From Clostridia bacterium (lineage in GTDB: Bacteria; Bacillota; Clostridia; Christensenellales; Borkfalkiaceae), in contig JAFOHH010000034.1 of assembly GCA_017421905.1 (NCBI GenBank), forward strand, positions 1 to 5,443: a stretch of 5,443 nt of DNA, written 5' to 3'. Every line of letters begins with the position of its first letter. Within the stretch, counting starts at the first letter, position 1. Below the pieces are notes generated by a model. That model saw only the letters and a program-made list of their open reading frames with translations. It did not search any database and was not told the DNA's origin. Both the position numbers and the translations under genes were made by a program. Shown here one piece after another: positions 1 to 5,443 of the stretch.

Positions 1-305
1 ATGAATTTGGGTTGGGGCGAAGTGCTGGCATCCCTTGCCGCGCGGGCGTTTTGCACCGCTGCGGGAATGATTTGCTGCAATTCTTCGCGCGAAAATTTTA
101 ACAGGTTTGCTCCGAAAGTGTTGGTGGAAACGACGTTACTGCCTGCGTCGTAATAAGCTTTATGGGCCTTTACTACGAGCTCCGGGTGGGTCAAATTCCA
201 ACGCTCGGGCTGTTCGCCTGCCGATAGTCCGTAGGACTGCAATAGCGTACCGAAGCCGCCGTCTAAAAGCAAGGTGTTTTCCTTAAAAAATTCTAAAAAC
301 GTCAT
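1..305 (-). CDS. metH: Homocysteine S-methyltransferase domain protein, MetH-type (N-terminal part, cut by window edge)
   Basis: This is the first 101 codons of a gene that continues past position 1. The protein begins MTFLEFFKENTLLLDGGFGT; the DGGFGT loop (residues 15-20) and the STNTFGAN segment (60-67) are hallmarks of the homocysteine-binding TIM barrel. The last visible residues, PKF, sit just before the point where the family's usual AGSIGP strand would follow. Enzymes of this family transfer a methyl group to homocysteine to make methionine in the cytoplasm. The zinc-binding cysteines lie further on and cannot be seen. The start is ATG at 305-303, with AGGAG at 317-313 and a 7-base spacer. 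It has its own promoter (377-405) and a terminator separates it from the glycosidase upstream, so it is its own unit. The match to the short cobalamin-dependent MetH of clostridia is better than to MmuM, but the symbol is tentative because folate, cobalamin or MTHFR modules are outside the window. Confidence 0.88.
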   Translation of the reverse strand, partial: MTFLEFFKENTLLLDGGFGTLLQSYGLSAGEQPERWNLTHPELVVKAHKAYYDAGSNVVSTNTFGANLLKFSREELQQIIPAAVQNARAARDASTSPQPKF

Positions 306-376
306 AAGCGTTCTCCTATTTTACGTAAATATAGCGTTTCACATGCTGGGTAAAAACCGACAATTTTCTACTTTGA

Positions 377-405
377 ATTGTAACACCCTTGCCGCGAATT
401 GTCAA
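377..405 (-). promoter_or_regulatory. Sigma-A-type promoter of the methyltransferase gene
   Basis: On the minus strand a perfect -35 hexamer TTGACA (405-400) is followed by a 17-base spacer and a -10 hexamer TACAAT (382-377). The predicted transcription start is near 370, giving a leader of about 65 bases before the ATG at 305. That leader is too short to hold a known SAM or cobalamin riboswitch, and I see none. The promoter lies just after the terminator of the upstream unit, which supports independent transcription. Confidence 0.85.
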
Positions 406-411
406 GAGGTG
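384..411. repeat. Inverted repeat across the -35/spacer region (possible operator)
   Basis: CACCCTTG at 384-391 is the reverse complement of CAAG-GGTG at 403-411, apart from one extra A at 407. This gives two 8-base arms separated by 11 bases. The right arm overlaps the -35 hexamer of the methyltransferase promoter and the left arm fills much of the spacer. A second, looser pair, ACAATT (360-365) and AATTGT (376-381), flanks the predicted transcription start and overlaps the -10. The placement would suit a repressor, but no known operator consensus was recognised and the pattern could be chance. Confidence 0.3.
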
Positions 412-414
412 CAG

Positions 415-451
415 AAAAATAAGCCCGTCTTTTTTATAAAAAGACGGGCTT
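415..451 (-). terminator. Intrinsic terminator after the GH36 glycosidase gene
   Basis: A perfect 14-base-pair stem is formed by 421-434 and 438-451 with a 3-base loop (TAT). Its core is AAGCCCGTC pairing with GACGGGCTT. Read on the minus strand, the stem starts about 23 bases after the glycosidase stop codon and is followed by TTATTTTTC, a typical U-tract. It separates the transporter/glycosidase unit from the methyltransferase unit. Confidence 0.9.
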
Positions 452-473
452 TTAGAGAAATGAATCGGTTATT

Positions 474-2501
474 TTAAGCAAGCGGCTTGATATATAAAAT
501 AATTGCCGTGCGGGGGCTCTCCGCCAAAAGGGTTAAGCCGTTTTGCAGCTCTTTCCCCGAAACGGAGGCGATCGTTTGCTTTCCGTCTACGTCTACAACG
601 GTGTAATTGCAGTTCGCTTTTACCCCTTTAAGTCGTACCGTATACGAGCTTTGTTGACAATTTGAGGGGCGGAAGGCTTGTAATGCGCCCTCGTTTTTCT
701 CCTCATCGAAGTAAAGATATGCCGTCCAAACGGAGTTTTCCGTAGGAACGTGGTCGGGGGTTAGGGGGTAGAAATCCTTTAATAGGTAGGGGTTGATTTG
801 TTTCCATTCTGCCCAGCCTTGGCGGTAGCAATCCCAATCGATAACCGCGTTATCGAGATAGAAATTAGCTACAGGCTGATAAACGCAAAGGTAAGAGGCG
901 CGGAGAGCGTATAAATCGCAAGAGTTGTCGGTTAACTGCTCGGCATCTTTGGCAACTGCACCGTTACAAGGAAGCCAAGCAGCAAGGCGGGGCGTAAGCG
1001 ATAGGCGGAGAGCAGAGGTAAAGCGGTCGGCATCGCTGCGGTTTACAGGAATGCTGCGGTGAATGGTATCGAAATCGTTTCTGCCGCCGCCCGAAGCGCA
1101 GCTATCGATAAAGGTAGGCTTGCCGTGTGCTACTGCCCATTCTAAAATGGCATCCCACAAAGCAAAATGCCCTTGCACGTATAGGTTTTCGGTAATCCCT
1201 TTGCGGTTTTTCCCTTCTGCGCCGTCCCCGATAGACCAAAAGCCTGCGGGATCGATATTGAAATCTTCGCGGTAGAGATCGATATCGTATTTTTCAAAAA
1301 AGGCAAGGATGCGCTTTTTCGTCCATTCTAAGCAATCTTTATTGCCCAAATTGTTGATATAGGCGTTGTTTTTTCCATTTTCGGAAAGTGCCCAAGCGGG
1401 GTTGTAGCCGTAATTTTTTGCAAGCTCCTCGGGATGGGTAACGCGGTCGGGCTCAAACCAAACCATCATTTTTTGTCCTTTTTCGTGTGCGATGGCAACG
1501 CGGCGCTCGAACGTGCCCTGCGGCCATTTTACGGGATCTAGCTCCCAAGTTCCAACCGTTCCCCACCAGTCTGTTTCGGGCGAGGTGCCGTCCGGAGCGA
1601 TATACCAACCTGCATCAAACCATTGCACGTCGTAAACTAAGCCCTTTTCGTAAGCAGCAAACACACTCTTTTCCCAGTTTAAATAATTTTCTGCCGTGCT
1701 GCCGTCCGTGCGAAAACGTGCCTCGTTATCGTTATCGAAAGCGTGATAAACCGTGGAAAAGGGTTGGGCGCAACGCGCGTCGTTTGCGGCGTTTCTCGGA
1801 TAAATACAATCTACGAGCCATCTTCTCCAAAGGTTTGCCGTATTATCCACATCCTTTTCGCTATACAGCAGTACGCCCATAACGGGGAAAGACAAACGCT
1901 CGCCCGGCTTTAAGTAAGTAGCAAGATTTAACGTGCCCTGCCCCGTAAAATGCGTTGCCTCGGCAGTTTGGTCGTAAACGAAATCGGCCTGCCACGTTCC
2001 TGCCCAGCCAAGCGCAAGCATTGCCCCGCCCCTTTCCGTTTGCAAATTAAAATAGGGAAAGGTTACGTGGGTAGGACGACCGCTATCGTTTGCAAAATGA
2101 ACGGGCTCTTTGGCAAGGTCTTTATCGTAGGGGGCAAATTGATGGACAAAATCGCCCATAATGCCTTTTAGGTGCGCATTTTTGCCGACAAATAGGGCAT
2201 CCATACCCTGCACCTCGGAGAAGACGTCGCTATTTTCTTTGCCGTTGTTGGTAAAAGAGAGCGTGTATTCATACGCATTATGCGCAAAATAACGCGTGCC
2301 TTTTACTTGCACCTCTAACCCCTGAAAAGTAAGGGTTATTTCCGTTACCTCTTTTTTAGAAAAGCGTTCCGTCTTGCGAGAAATTTCAGTAAAATAGGTG
2401 GGCGAAAGGCCGCGATAGGCAATTTTACCGTAGCGGAAGGAAATGGGAAATTCCGCTAAATTCTGCATAAAGCTATCGTAGGTTTTATCGAGCGAGAACA
2501 T
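474..2501 (-). CDS. GH36-family alpha-galactosidase (melibiase-like), cytoplasmic
   Basis: A complete 675-residue glycoside hydrolase of the GH36 alpha-galactosidase clan, which removes alpha-linked galactose from melibiose- or raffinose-type sugars by a retaining mechanism. The layout fits the family: a beta-sandwich N-terminal domain (~1-240), a TIM barrel (~245-570) and a small beta C-terminal domain (~585-675). Barrel motifs seen are WFDAGWY (294-300), VWFEPDRV (347-354), LYREDFN (409-415), DSCASGGGRND (466-476) and NRSDAD (487-492). By family alignment D413 is the likely nucleophile and D490 the likely acid/base. YREDFN replaces the classic KWDMNR, so this is a divergent subgroup and the substrate is less certain; another alpha-linked hexose is possible. 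There is no signal peptide, so it acts inside the cell on imported sugar. The start is ATG 2501-2499. It lies 90 bases after the transporter gene on the same strand and ends at a strong terminator, so co-transcription is likely. I saw no convincing promoter in that 90-base gap. Confidence 0.88.
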   Translation of the reverse strand: MFSLDKTYDSFMQNLAEFPISFRYGKIAYRGLSPTYFTEISRKTERFSKKEVTEITLTFQGLEVQVKGTRYFAHNAYEYTLSFTNNGKENSDVFSEVQGMDALFVGKNAHLKGIMGDFVHQFAPYDKDLAKEPVHFANDSGRPTHVTFPYFNLQTERGGAMLALGWAGTWQADFVYDQTAEATHFTGQGTLNLATYLKPGERLSFPVMGVLLYSEKDVDNTANLWRRWLVDCIYPRNAANDARCAQPFSTVYHAFDNDNEARFRTDGSTAENYLNWEKSVFAAYEKGLVYDVQWFDAGWYIAPDGTSPETDWWGTVGTWELDPVKWPQGTFERRVAIAHEKGQKMMVWFEPDRVTHPEELAKNYGYNPAWALSENGKNNAYINNLGNKDCLEWTKKRILAFFEKYDIDLYREDFNIDPAGFWSIGDGAEGKNRKGITENLYVQGHFALWDAILEWAVAHGKPTFIDSCASGGGRNDFDTIHRSIPVNRSDADRFTSALRLSLTPRLAAWLPCNGAVAKDAEQLTDNSCDLYALRASYLCVYQPVANFYLDNAVIDWDCYRQGWAEWKQINPYLLKDFYPLTPDHVPTENSVWTAYLYFDEEKNEGALQAFRPSNCQQSSYTVRLKGVKANCNYTVVDVDGKQTIASVSGKELQNGLTLLAESPRTAIILYIKPLA

Positions 2502-2510
2502 AATTTTTTT

Positions 2511-2514
2511 CTCC
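2511..2514 (-). promoter_or_regulatory. Ribosome binding site that fixes the glycosidase start
   Basis: GGAG (2514-2511, minus strand) lies 9 bases before ATG 2501-2499. The open frame also contains an upstream TTG at 2516, which would add five residues (start, E, K, K, I). That TTG overlaps the Shine-Dalgarno sequence itself and has no binding site of its own, so the ATG is preferred. Confidence 0.8.
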
Positions 2515-2591
2515 AAGAAAGATATTTTTTTGTAACAACTGCTTTTATAGATATGGTGGGAAGGTTCAGCTTCTTTCCTTTATAAGCTTAG

Positions 2592-3839
2592 TTAAATTTC
2601 TTTTTCTTGCGGCTCCGCTTGGGCGGATTGGGCGGGAGTTTCCTTTCTTAAAATAGGAATAAGGCAAAGCACGACTACCGCAACTACGGCGAGCACGGCA
2701 AGAGCTGCCCAGAAAATGGCCTGGCTGGGAATAAAGGATTCCGTACCATCGTTTCCGACAATCGTTTTGGCGTTAGCAAGCACCGCCGCGCCGATAACAG
2801 GGCCGACAATGCCGGGAATAAGCACTTGGCCTACGATTCTTAACCCTTGAAAAGCACCTGCTTTCCCCTGCGGGGTATAATCGCGAATCATTGCGCCGAA
2901 CACCGCCATACCCGTAAGGTAACCCGTCATCATGCAAAGAGAGCCGATAAATACAAGCGCAACGTGCGTAAACGCGCCGAGCAGCACGTAGCCTACGGCA
3001 AGGGAGCAAAGCGCAGGAAGGATGGAAGGGAGAAAGCCGACTTTATCGTAATACCTGCCGTAAAGGGCGGTAATACCCCCTGCGATAAGGATTGCCGGTG
3101 CCATAATAAGAACGTAGTTTGCCATGGAAAGCGAAACTTCGTAATAAATGATGAGGTAAGGCATAAAAACCTGAATGGAAATGCCAAACAGCGCAAAAGC
3201 GGCAACCGTACCATATAAAACGGGATTGTTTTTTATGGTAGAAGGGCGGAAACCGTGCAACACGTTGTAAAAATAACGTTCGTTACCTTGTTTTTCTTGG
3301 TGCGGCTCTTGCACGAGGAAGATGCTGGATACGCCCGCAAGCAGCACAACTGCCCCTATCACGCAAAAAATTACCGTCCAGGCGGAGGATTTGGCGAGGT
3401 CGAAGGACATAAAACCACCAAACACCACGAGAATTGCCATAAGGGGCATCATAGAATTAACGCCTTCTGCCGCGCCGCGCGTTTTGGGCTCGGTTACGTC
3501 GGTAAGCCAAGCGTTAAAGGCGGCATCGTTTGCGGTAGAGCCGAAAAAGGTCATAAGGCAATCGAGAACGATGGTTATCGTGATGCAAATTGCGCTGACG
3601 GATGCCGTTGCGGTAAACAAGCTACCGATTACGTCCTTGCGCACAAGGGCAAATGCGAGAATGGAAATTCCCCATAAAATATATCCTGCGGAAATAAACA
3701 ACTTCCGCTTGCCGAGCTTATCGGAAAGCGCGCCGATAAATATCGTCGTTACCGTAGCAACAACTGCCGAGGCAGACACCATAAATGAAATTTGCGCAGG
3801 CGTTGCCGCAAACATTTTGTAGATAAATACGTTAAAATA
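2592..3839 (-). CDS. MFS transporter, probable sugar importer, 5'-truncated at the junction
   Basis: A polytopic membrane protein of the major facilitator superfamily. Numbered from the first ATG (3815), the loop 2-3 signature GALSDKLGKRK is at residues 28-38 and a related half-repeat, GRYYDKVG, is at 253-260. About 11 hydrophobic helices are visible (near 8-30, 39-57, 67-92, 120-138, 146-167, 200-222, 233-252, 262-281, 284-307, 328-346, 367-388), followed by a charged cytoplasmic tail rich in E, Q and K. Helix 1 is missing. The ATG at 3815 has no ribosome binding site, and the frame stays open upstream, reading YFNVFIYK directly into it, as expected for the end of helix 1 and the following loop. 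The true start therefore lay upstream and has been lost at about 3839. The adjacent intracellular glycosidase suggests an alpha-galactoside or similar oligosaccharide as cargo; this is inference from context. As it stands the protein would probably not work. Confidence 0.85.
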   Translation of the reverse strand, partial: YFNVFIYKMFAATPAQISFMVSASAVVATVTTIFIGALSDKLGKRKLFISAGYILWGISILAFALVRKDVIGSLFTATASVSAICITITIVLDCLMTFFGSTANDAAFNAWLTDVTEPKTRGAAEGVNSMMPLMAILVVFGGFMSFDLAKSSAWTVIFCVIGAVVLLAGVSSIFLVQEPHQEKQGNERYFYNVLHGFRPSTIKNNPVLYGTVAAFALFGISIQVFMPYLIIYYEVSLSMANYVLIMAPAILIAGGITALYGRYYDKVGFLPSILPALCSLAVGYVLLGAFTHVALVFIGSLCMMTGYLTGMAVFGAMIRDYTPQGKAGAFQGLRIVGQVLIPGIVGPVIGAAVLANAKTIVGNDGTESFIPSQAIFWAALAVLAVVAVVVLCLIPILRKETPAQSAQAEPQEKEI

Positions 3840-3842
3840 CTT
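3836..3842. other. Chimeric junction: two 5'-truncated genes joined head to head
   Basis: Recognisable MFS coding sequence on the minus strand persists up to the Y codon at 3839-3837. Recognisable NadE coding sequence on the plus strand begins with the L codon at 3840-3842 (LCVKALGKDR). The residue before it in frame, I, is not the alanine expected in NadE. Both genes thus lose their N-terminal coding part within the same few bases, with no promoter, terminator, insertion sequence or target duplication between them. The minus frame hits a stop at 3884-3882 inside antisense nadE sequence. This fits an assembly or amplification chimera, or a real rearrangement that destroyed both genes. Confidence 0.75.
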
Positions 3843-4448
3843 TGCGTTAAGGCGCTTGGAAAGGATAGAGTAATTGGCGTTTTAATGCCAAAGGGCGAGC
3901 AATTTGATATAAATTACTCAGAGGAACTTTGCGATTTCCTTGATATAAAGCGTTTTACTGTGAATATTAAAGAGGCAGAGGATGCTATTTATAATGCGAT
4001 TGGAAACGCTTTTGAGATAACTAATCAGACCAAATTCAATCTCCCGCCGAGAATTAGAATGTCCGTTGTTTATGCGGTTGCGCAGTCTAACAACGGCAGA
4101 GTTGCAAACACCTGCAATCTTTCTGAGGACTGGGTTGGATATTCTACTCGATACGGCGATAGTGTCGGCGATTTTAGCCCGCTTTCGTGCTTTACTGTTA
4201 CTGAAGTAAAGCAGATTGGCAGAGTTTTGGGACTTCCTGAGAAATTTATCGAAAAGCCTCCAATTGACGGACTTTGCGGCAAAACCGACGAGGATAATCT
4301 TGGCTTTACCTACGCTGCGCTTGATAAGTATATAAGAGAGGGAATAGAGCCTCCCGCAGAAATTAAGACTAAAATCGACACAATGCACAAAAATAACCTT
4401 TTCAAGCTAAAATTTATGCCTTGTTTTGCTTACGATGCGAATAAATAA
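3840..4448 (+). CDS. nadE: NAD+ synthase (NadE), N-terminally truncated at the junction
   Basis: The C-terminal ~202 residues of an ammonia-dependent-type NAD+ synthase, which amidates nicotinic acid adenine dinucleotide to NAD+ in the last step of NAD synthesis. Counting from L at 3840, visible family segments are KALGKDRVIGVLMPKGEQ (4-21), LPPRIRM (68-74), NTCNLSEDWVGYSTRYGD (90-107), DFSPL (111-115) and DGLCGKTDEDNLGFTY (143-158). Family members are about 245-250 residues, so roughly 45 are missing, including the SGGxDS pyrophosphate-binding loop needed for ATP. The fragment should therefore be inactive as read. An in-frame TTG at 3792 would extend the frame, but those 16 codons are antisense to the transporter, match nothing in NadE and have no binding site. 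The first in-frame ATG is 3885. A terminator follows the stop directly. Confidence 0.9.
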   Translation, partial: LCVKALGKDRVIGVLMPKGEQFDINYSEELCDFLDIKRFTVNIKEAEDAIYNAIGNAFEITNQTKFNLPPRIRMSVVYAVAQSNNGRVANTCNLSEDWVGYSTRYGDSVGDFSPLSCFTVTEVKQIGRVLGLPEKFIEKPPIDGLCGKTDEDNLGFTYAALDKYIREGIEPPAEIKTKIDTMHKNNLFKLKFMPCFAYDANK

Positions 4449-4451
4449 TGA

Positions 4452-4490
4452 AAAAGCAGGCCTCTTTTGAGGTCTGCTTTTATATTTTTA
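4452..4490 (+). terminator. Intrinsic terminator after nadE
   Basis: The arms AAAAGCAGGCCTC (4452-4464) and GAGGTCTGCTTTT (4469-4481) pair over 13 positions with one G-T wobble around a TTTT loop. A T-rich run follows (to 4490). It begins only four bases after the nadE stop codon (4446-4448), so nadE and the downstream transporter are separate units. Confidence 0.85.
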
Positions 4491-4560
4491 TATAAAAAGT
4501 GGGATAATGATAATAAATTATAGCTATATTTCATAAAAAGAAAAAAGTTTAAAAAAGTAC

Positions 4561-4590
4561 TTGAAATAATATATAATGATTTGTTATAAT
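4561..4590 (+). promoter_or_regulatory. Sigma-A-type promoter of the Na/Pi cotransporter gene, with extended -10
   Basis: TTGAAA (4561-4566) and TATAAT (4585-4590) are 18 bases apart, and the -10 carries the upstream TG of an extended -10 element (TGTTATAAT). A second TATAAT at 4572-4577 could act as an alternative -10. The surrounding 4491-4600 is very AT-rich and includes a 10-base palindrome, TATAGCTATA (4519-4528). I recognised no Pho box. Predicted leader length is about 75 bases. Confidence 0.7.
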
Positions 4591-4605
4591 GTATAAGGAA
4601 AAATT

Positions 4606-4628
4606 ATTCTGCGTCAAAAACGCTGAAT
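4606..4628 (+). repeat. Inverted repeat in the cotransporter leader
   Basis: ATTCTGCGT (4606-4614) and ACGCTGAAT (4620-4628) form complementary arms with one T-T mismatch and a 5-base loop (CAAAA). It lies 16-38 bases after the -10 hexamer, within the predicted leader. It may be a short mRNA hairpin or an operator, but it is not followed by a T-tract, so it is not a terminator. Function unknown. Confidence 0.3.
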
Positions 4629-4672
4629 TTATATACAACAATCACGTCACTACACACCTTGGGAGGAAGTAA

Positions 4673-5443
4673 ATGGATATTTTTAATATCATTACATTAT
4701 GTGGAGGACTTGCATTTTTCCTTTACGGAATGAATGCGTTATCTACTGGGCTTGAGAGTCTTTCCGGAGGAAAATTAGAGGTTGTTCTTAAAAAGGCTAC
4801 TTCAAACAGATTCAAGGCCCTTTTTCTTGGAATGGGAACGACGGCAGTAATTCAGTCGTCGTCAGCGGTTACTGTTATGCTCGTCGGACTTGTAAACTCG
4901 GGCATAATGACTATATCGCAGACCGTTGGCGTCATAATGGGCTCGAACATCGGTACTACAATGACCGCTTGGATTTTGACGACCATCGGAATTGAAAGCG
5001 ACAATGTTTTTGTTAGTCTTTTAAAGCCCGAGAGCTTTTCGCCGGTTATTGCGCTTATCGGTATAATTATGATAATGGCATCTAAAAAGGCGAGCAGAAA
5101 AAATATCGGTACAATTTTTGTTGGATTTGCGATATTGATGTACGGAATGGACCTTATGAAAAATGCAGTAGGTCCGCTGGCGGATTCTCCTGAGTTTTCG
5201 AGCATTTTAACCGCTTTTAGCAATCCCATCCTCGGAGTGCTTGTCGGTGCAGTTTTTACAGCTGTTATTCAGAGCTCATCGGCATCTGTTGGTATCCTGC
5301 AGGCTCTGTCCGTTACAGGAAGCATTTCTTTTGGAATGGCGATACCAATTATTATGGGACAGAATATTGGAACATGTGTTTCGGCGCTTCTTTCAAGTGT
5401 TGGCGCCAATAGAAATGCAAAACGAGTTTCGGTGGTACACGTA
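4673..5443 (+). CDS. Na+/phosphate cotransporter family protein (NptA/YjbB-like), cut by right edge
   Basis: The first 257 codons of an inner-membrane protein of the Na/Pi cotransporter family (type II NaPi-like), open to the last base. The family's inverted-repeat signatures are both present: AVIQSSSA at residues 58-65 and again at 197-204, each followed by a second motif, GSNIGTT (90-96) and GQNIGTC (229-235). These motifs line the substrate path in this family. Hydrophobic segments begin at the N-terminus (LCGGLAFFLYGM, 9-20) and alternate with short polar loops. Homologues often carry a C-terminal PhoU-like domain, which would lie beyond the window. The start is ATG 4673, with GGAGG at 4662-4666 and a 6-base spacer. 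The gene has its own promoter. The likely role is sodium-coupled phosphate movement across the membrane; import versus export cannot be told from the sequence. Confidence 0.9.
   Translation, partial: MDIFNIITLCGGLAFFLYGMNALSTGLESLSGGKLEVVLKKATSNRFKALFLGMGTTAVIQSSSAVTVMLVGLVNSGIMTISQTVGVIMGSNIGTTMTAWILTTIGIESDNVFVSLLKPESFSPVIALIGIIMIMASKKASRKNIGTIFVGFAILMYGMDLMKNAVGPLADSPEFSSILTAFSNPILGVLVGAVFTAVIQSSSASVGILQALSVTGSISFGMAIPIIMGQNIGTCVSALLSSVGANRNAKRVSVVHV

Noticed and set aside
306..370. Riboswitch or T-box in the methyltransferase leader
   Set aside because: The leader is only about 65 bases and lacks T-box, SAM or cobalamin riboswitch features and any attenuator hairpin.
274..477. Small plus-strand open frame of 67 residues
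   Set aside because: It covers the antisense of the methyltransferase start, its promoter and the terminator hairpin, and shows no binding site or domain.
2502..2516. Glycosidase start at the TTG of position 2516 (five extra residues)
   Set aside because: The TTG overlaps the GGAG binding site that properly serves ATG 2501 and has no Shine-Dalgarno of its own.
1063..3677. Several plus-strand open frames opposite the glycosidase and transporter
   Set aside because: They are rich in C, R, H and P without domains, as expected for shadows of the well-supported minus-strand genes.
3792..3839. Upstream extension of the NadE frame from a TTG at 3792
   Set aside because: These codons are the antisense of the MFS gene, do not resemble NadE and lack a ribosome binding site.
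3780..3900. Insertion sequence or transposon boundary at the gene break
   Set aside because: There is no transposase, terminal inverted repeat or target-site duplication; coding sequence abuts coding sequence directly.
3918..4388. Minus-strand open frames opposite nadE
   Set aside because: They are antisense to a clear NadE sequence, with no motifs of their own.
4852..5229. Minus-strand 125-residue hydrophobic open frame
   Set aside because: It is the antisense of the cotransporter membrane segments; the plus-strand frame carries the QSSSA motifs and a good ribosome binding site.

Overview
The window looks like DNA from a Gram-positive, Clostridia-type (Bacillota) bacterium, or from two such genomes joined together. 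The reasons are strong GGAG-type ribosome binding sites, sigma-A-like promoters, U-tailed intrinsic terminators, and protein families typical of gut clostridia. This assignment is inferred from style and family resemblance, not from a database search.

Left block (1 to about 3839, all genes on the minus strand). In transcription order it holds a major facilitator superfamily (MFS) transporter that has lost its first transmembrane helix at position ~3839, then a cytoplasmic family GH36 alpha-galactosidase-type glycosidase (start corrected to 2501). A strong terminator follows (415-451). Next comes a consensus sigma-A promoter (377-405) driving a homocysteine S-methyltransferase/MetH-type gene that runs off the left edge. 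The transporter and glycosidase look like a small import-and-hydrolyse unit for an alpha-galactoside or related sugar. The methyltransferase is a separate transcription unit.

Right block (about 3840 to 5443, all genes on the plus strand). It holds the last ~202 residues of an NAD+ synthase (NadE) without its ATP-binding N-terminus, then an intrinsic terminator (4452-4490), an AT-rich promoter region, and a Na+/phosphate cotransporter family gene cut by the right edge.

The main unusual feature is the join at ~3836-3842. Two unrelated genes on opposite strands each lose their 5' end at the same few bases, head to head, with no mobile element, spacer or repeat between them. Base composition and codon choice also differ by eye on the two sides: the left is nearer half G+C, while the right is more AT-rich with more GGA and AGA codons. 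The simplest reading is a chimeric join (assembly or amplification artefact), with a genuine rearrangement as the alternative. I found no convincing novel biological system, no CRISPR array, no RNA gene and no mobile element. No gene-free stretch exceeds 300 bases; the longest is 4449-4672.
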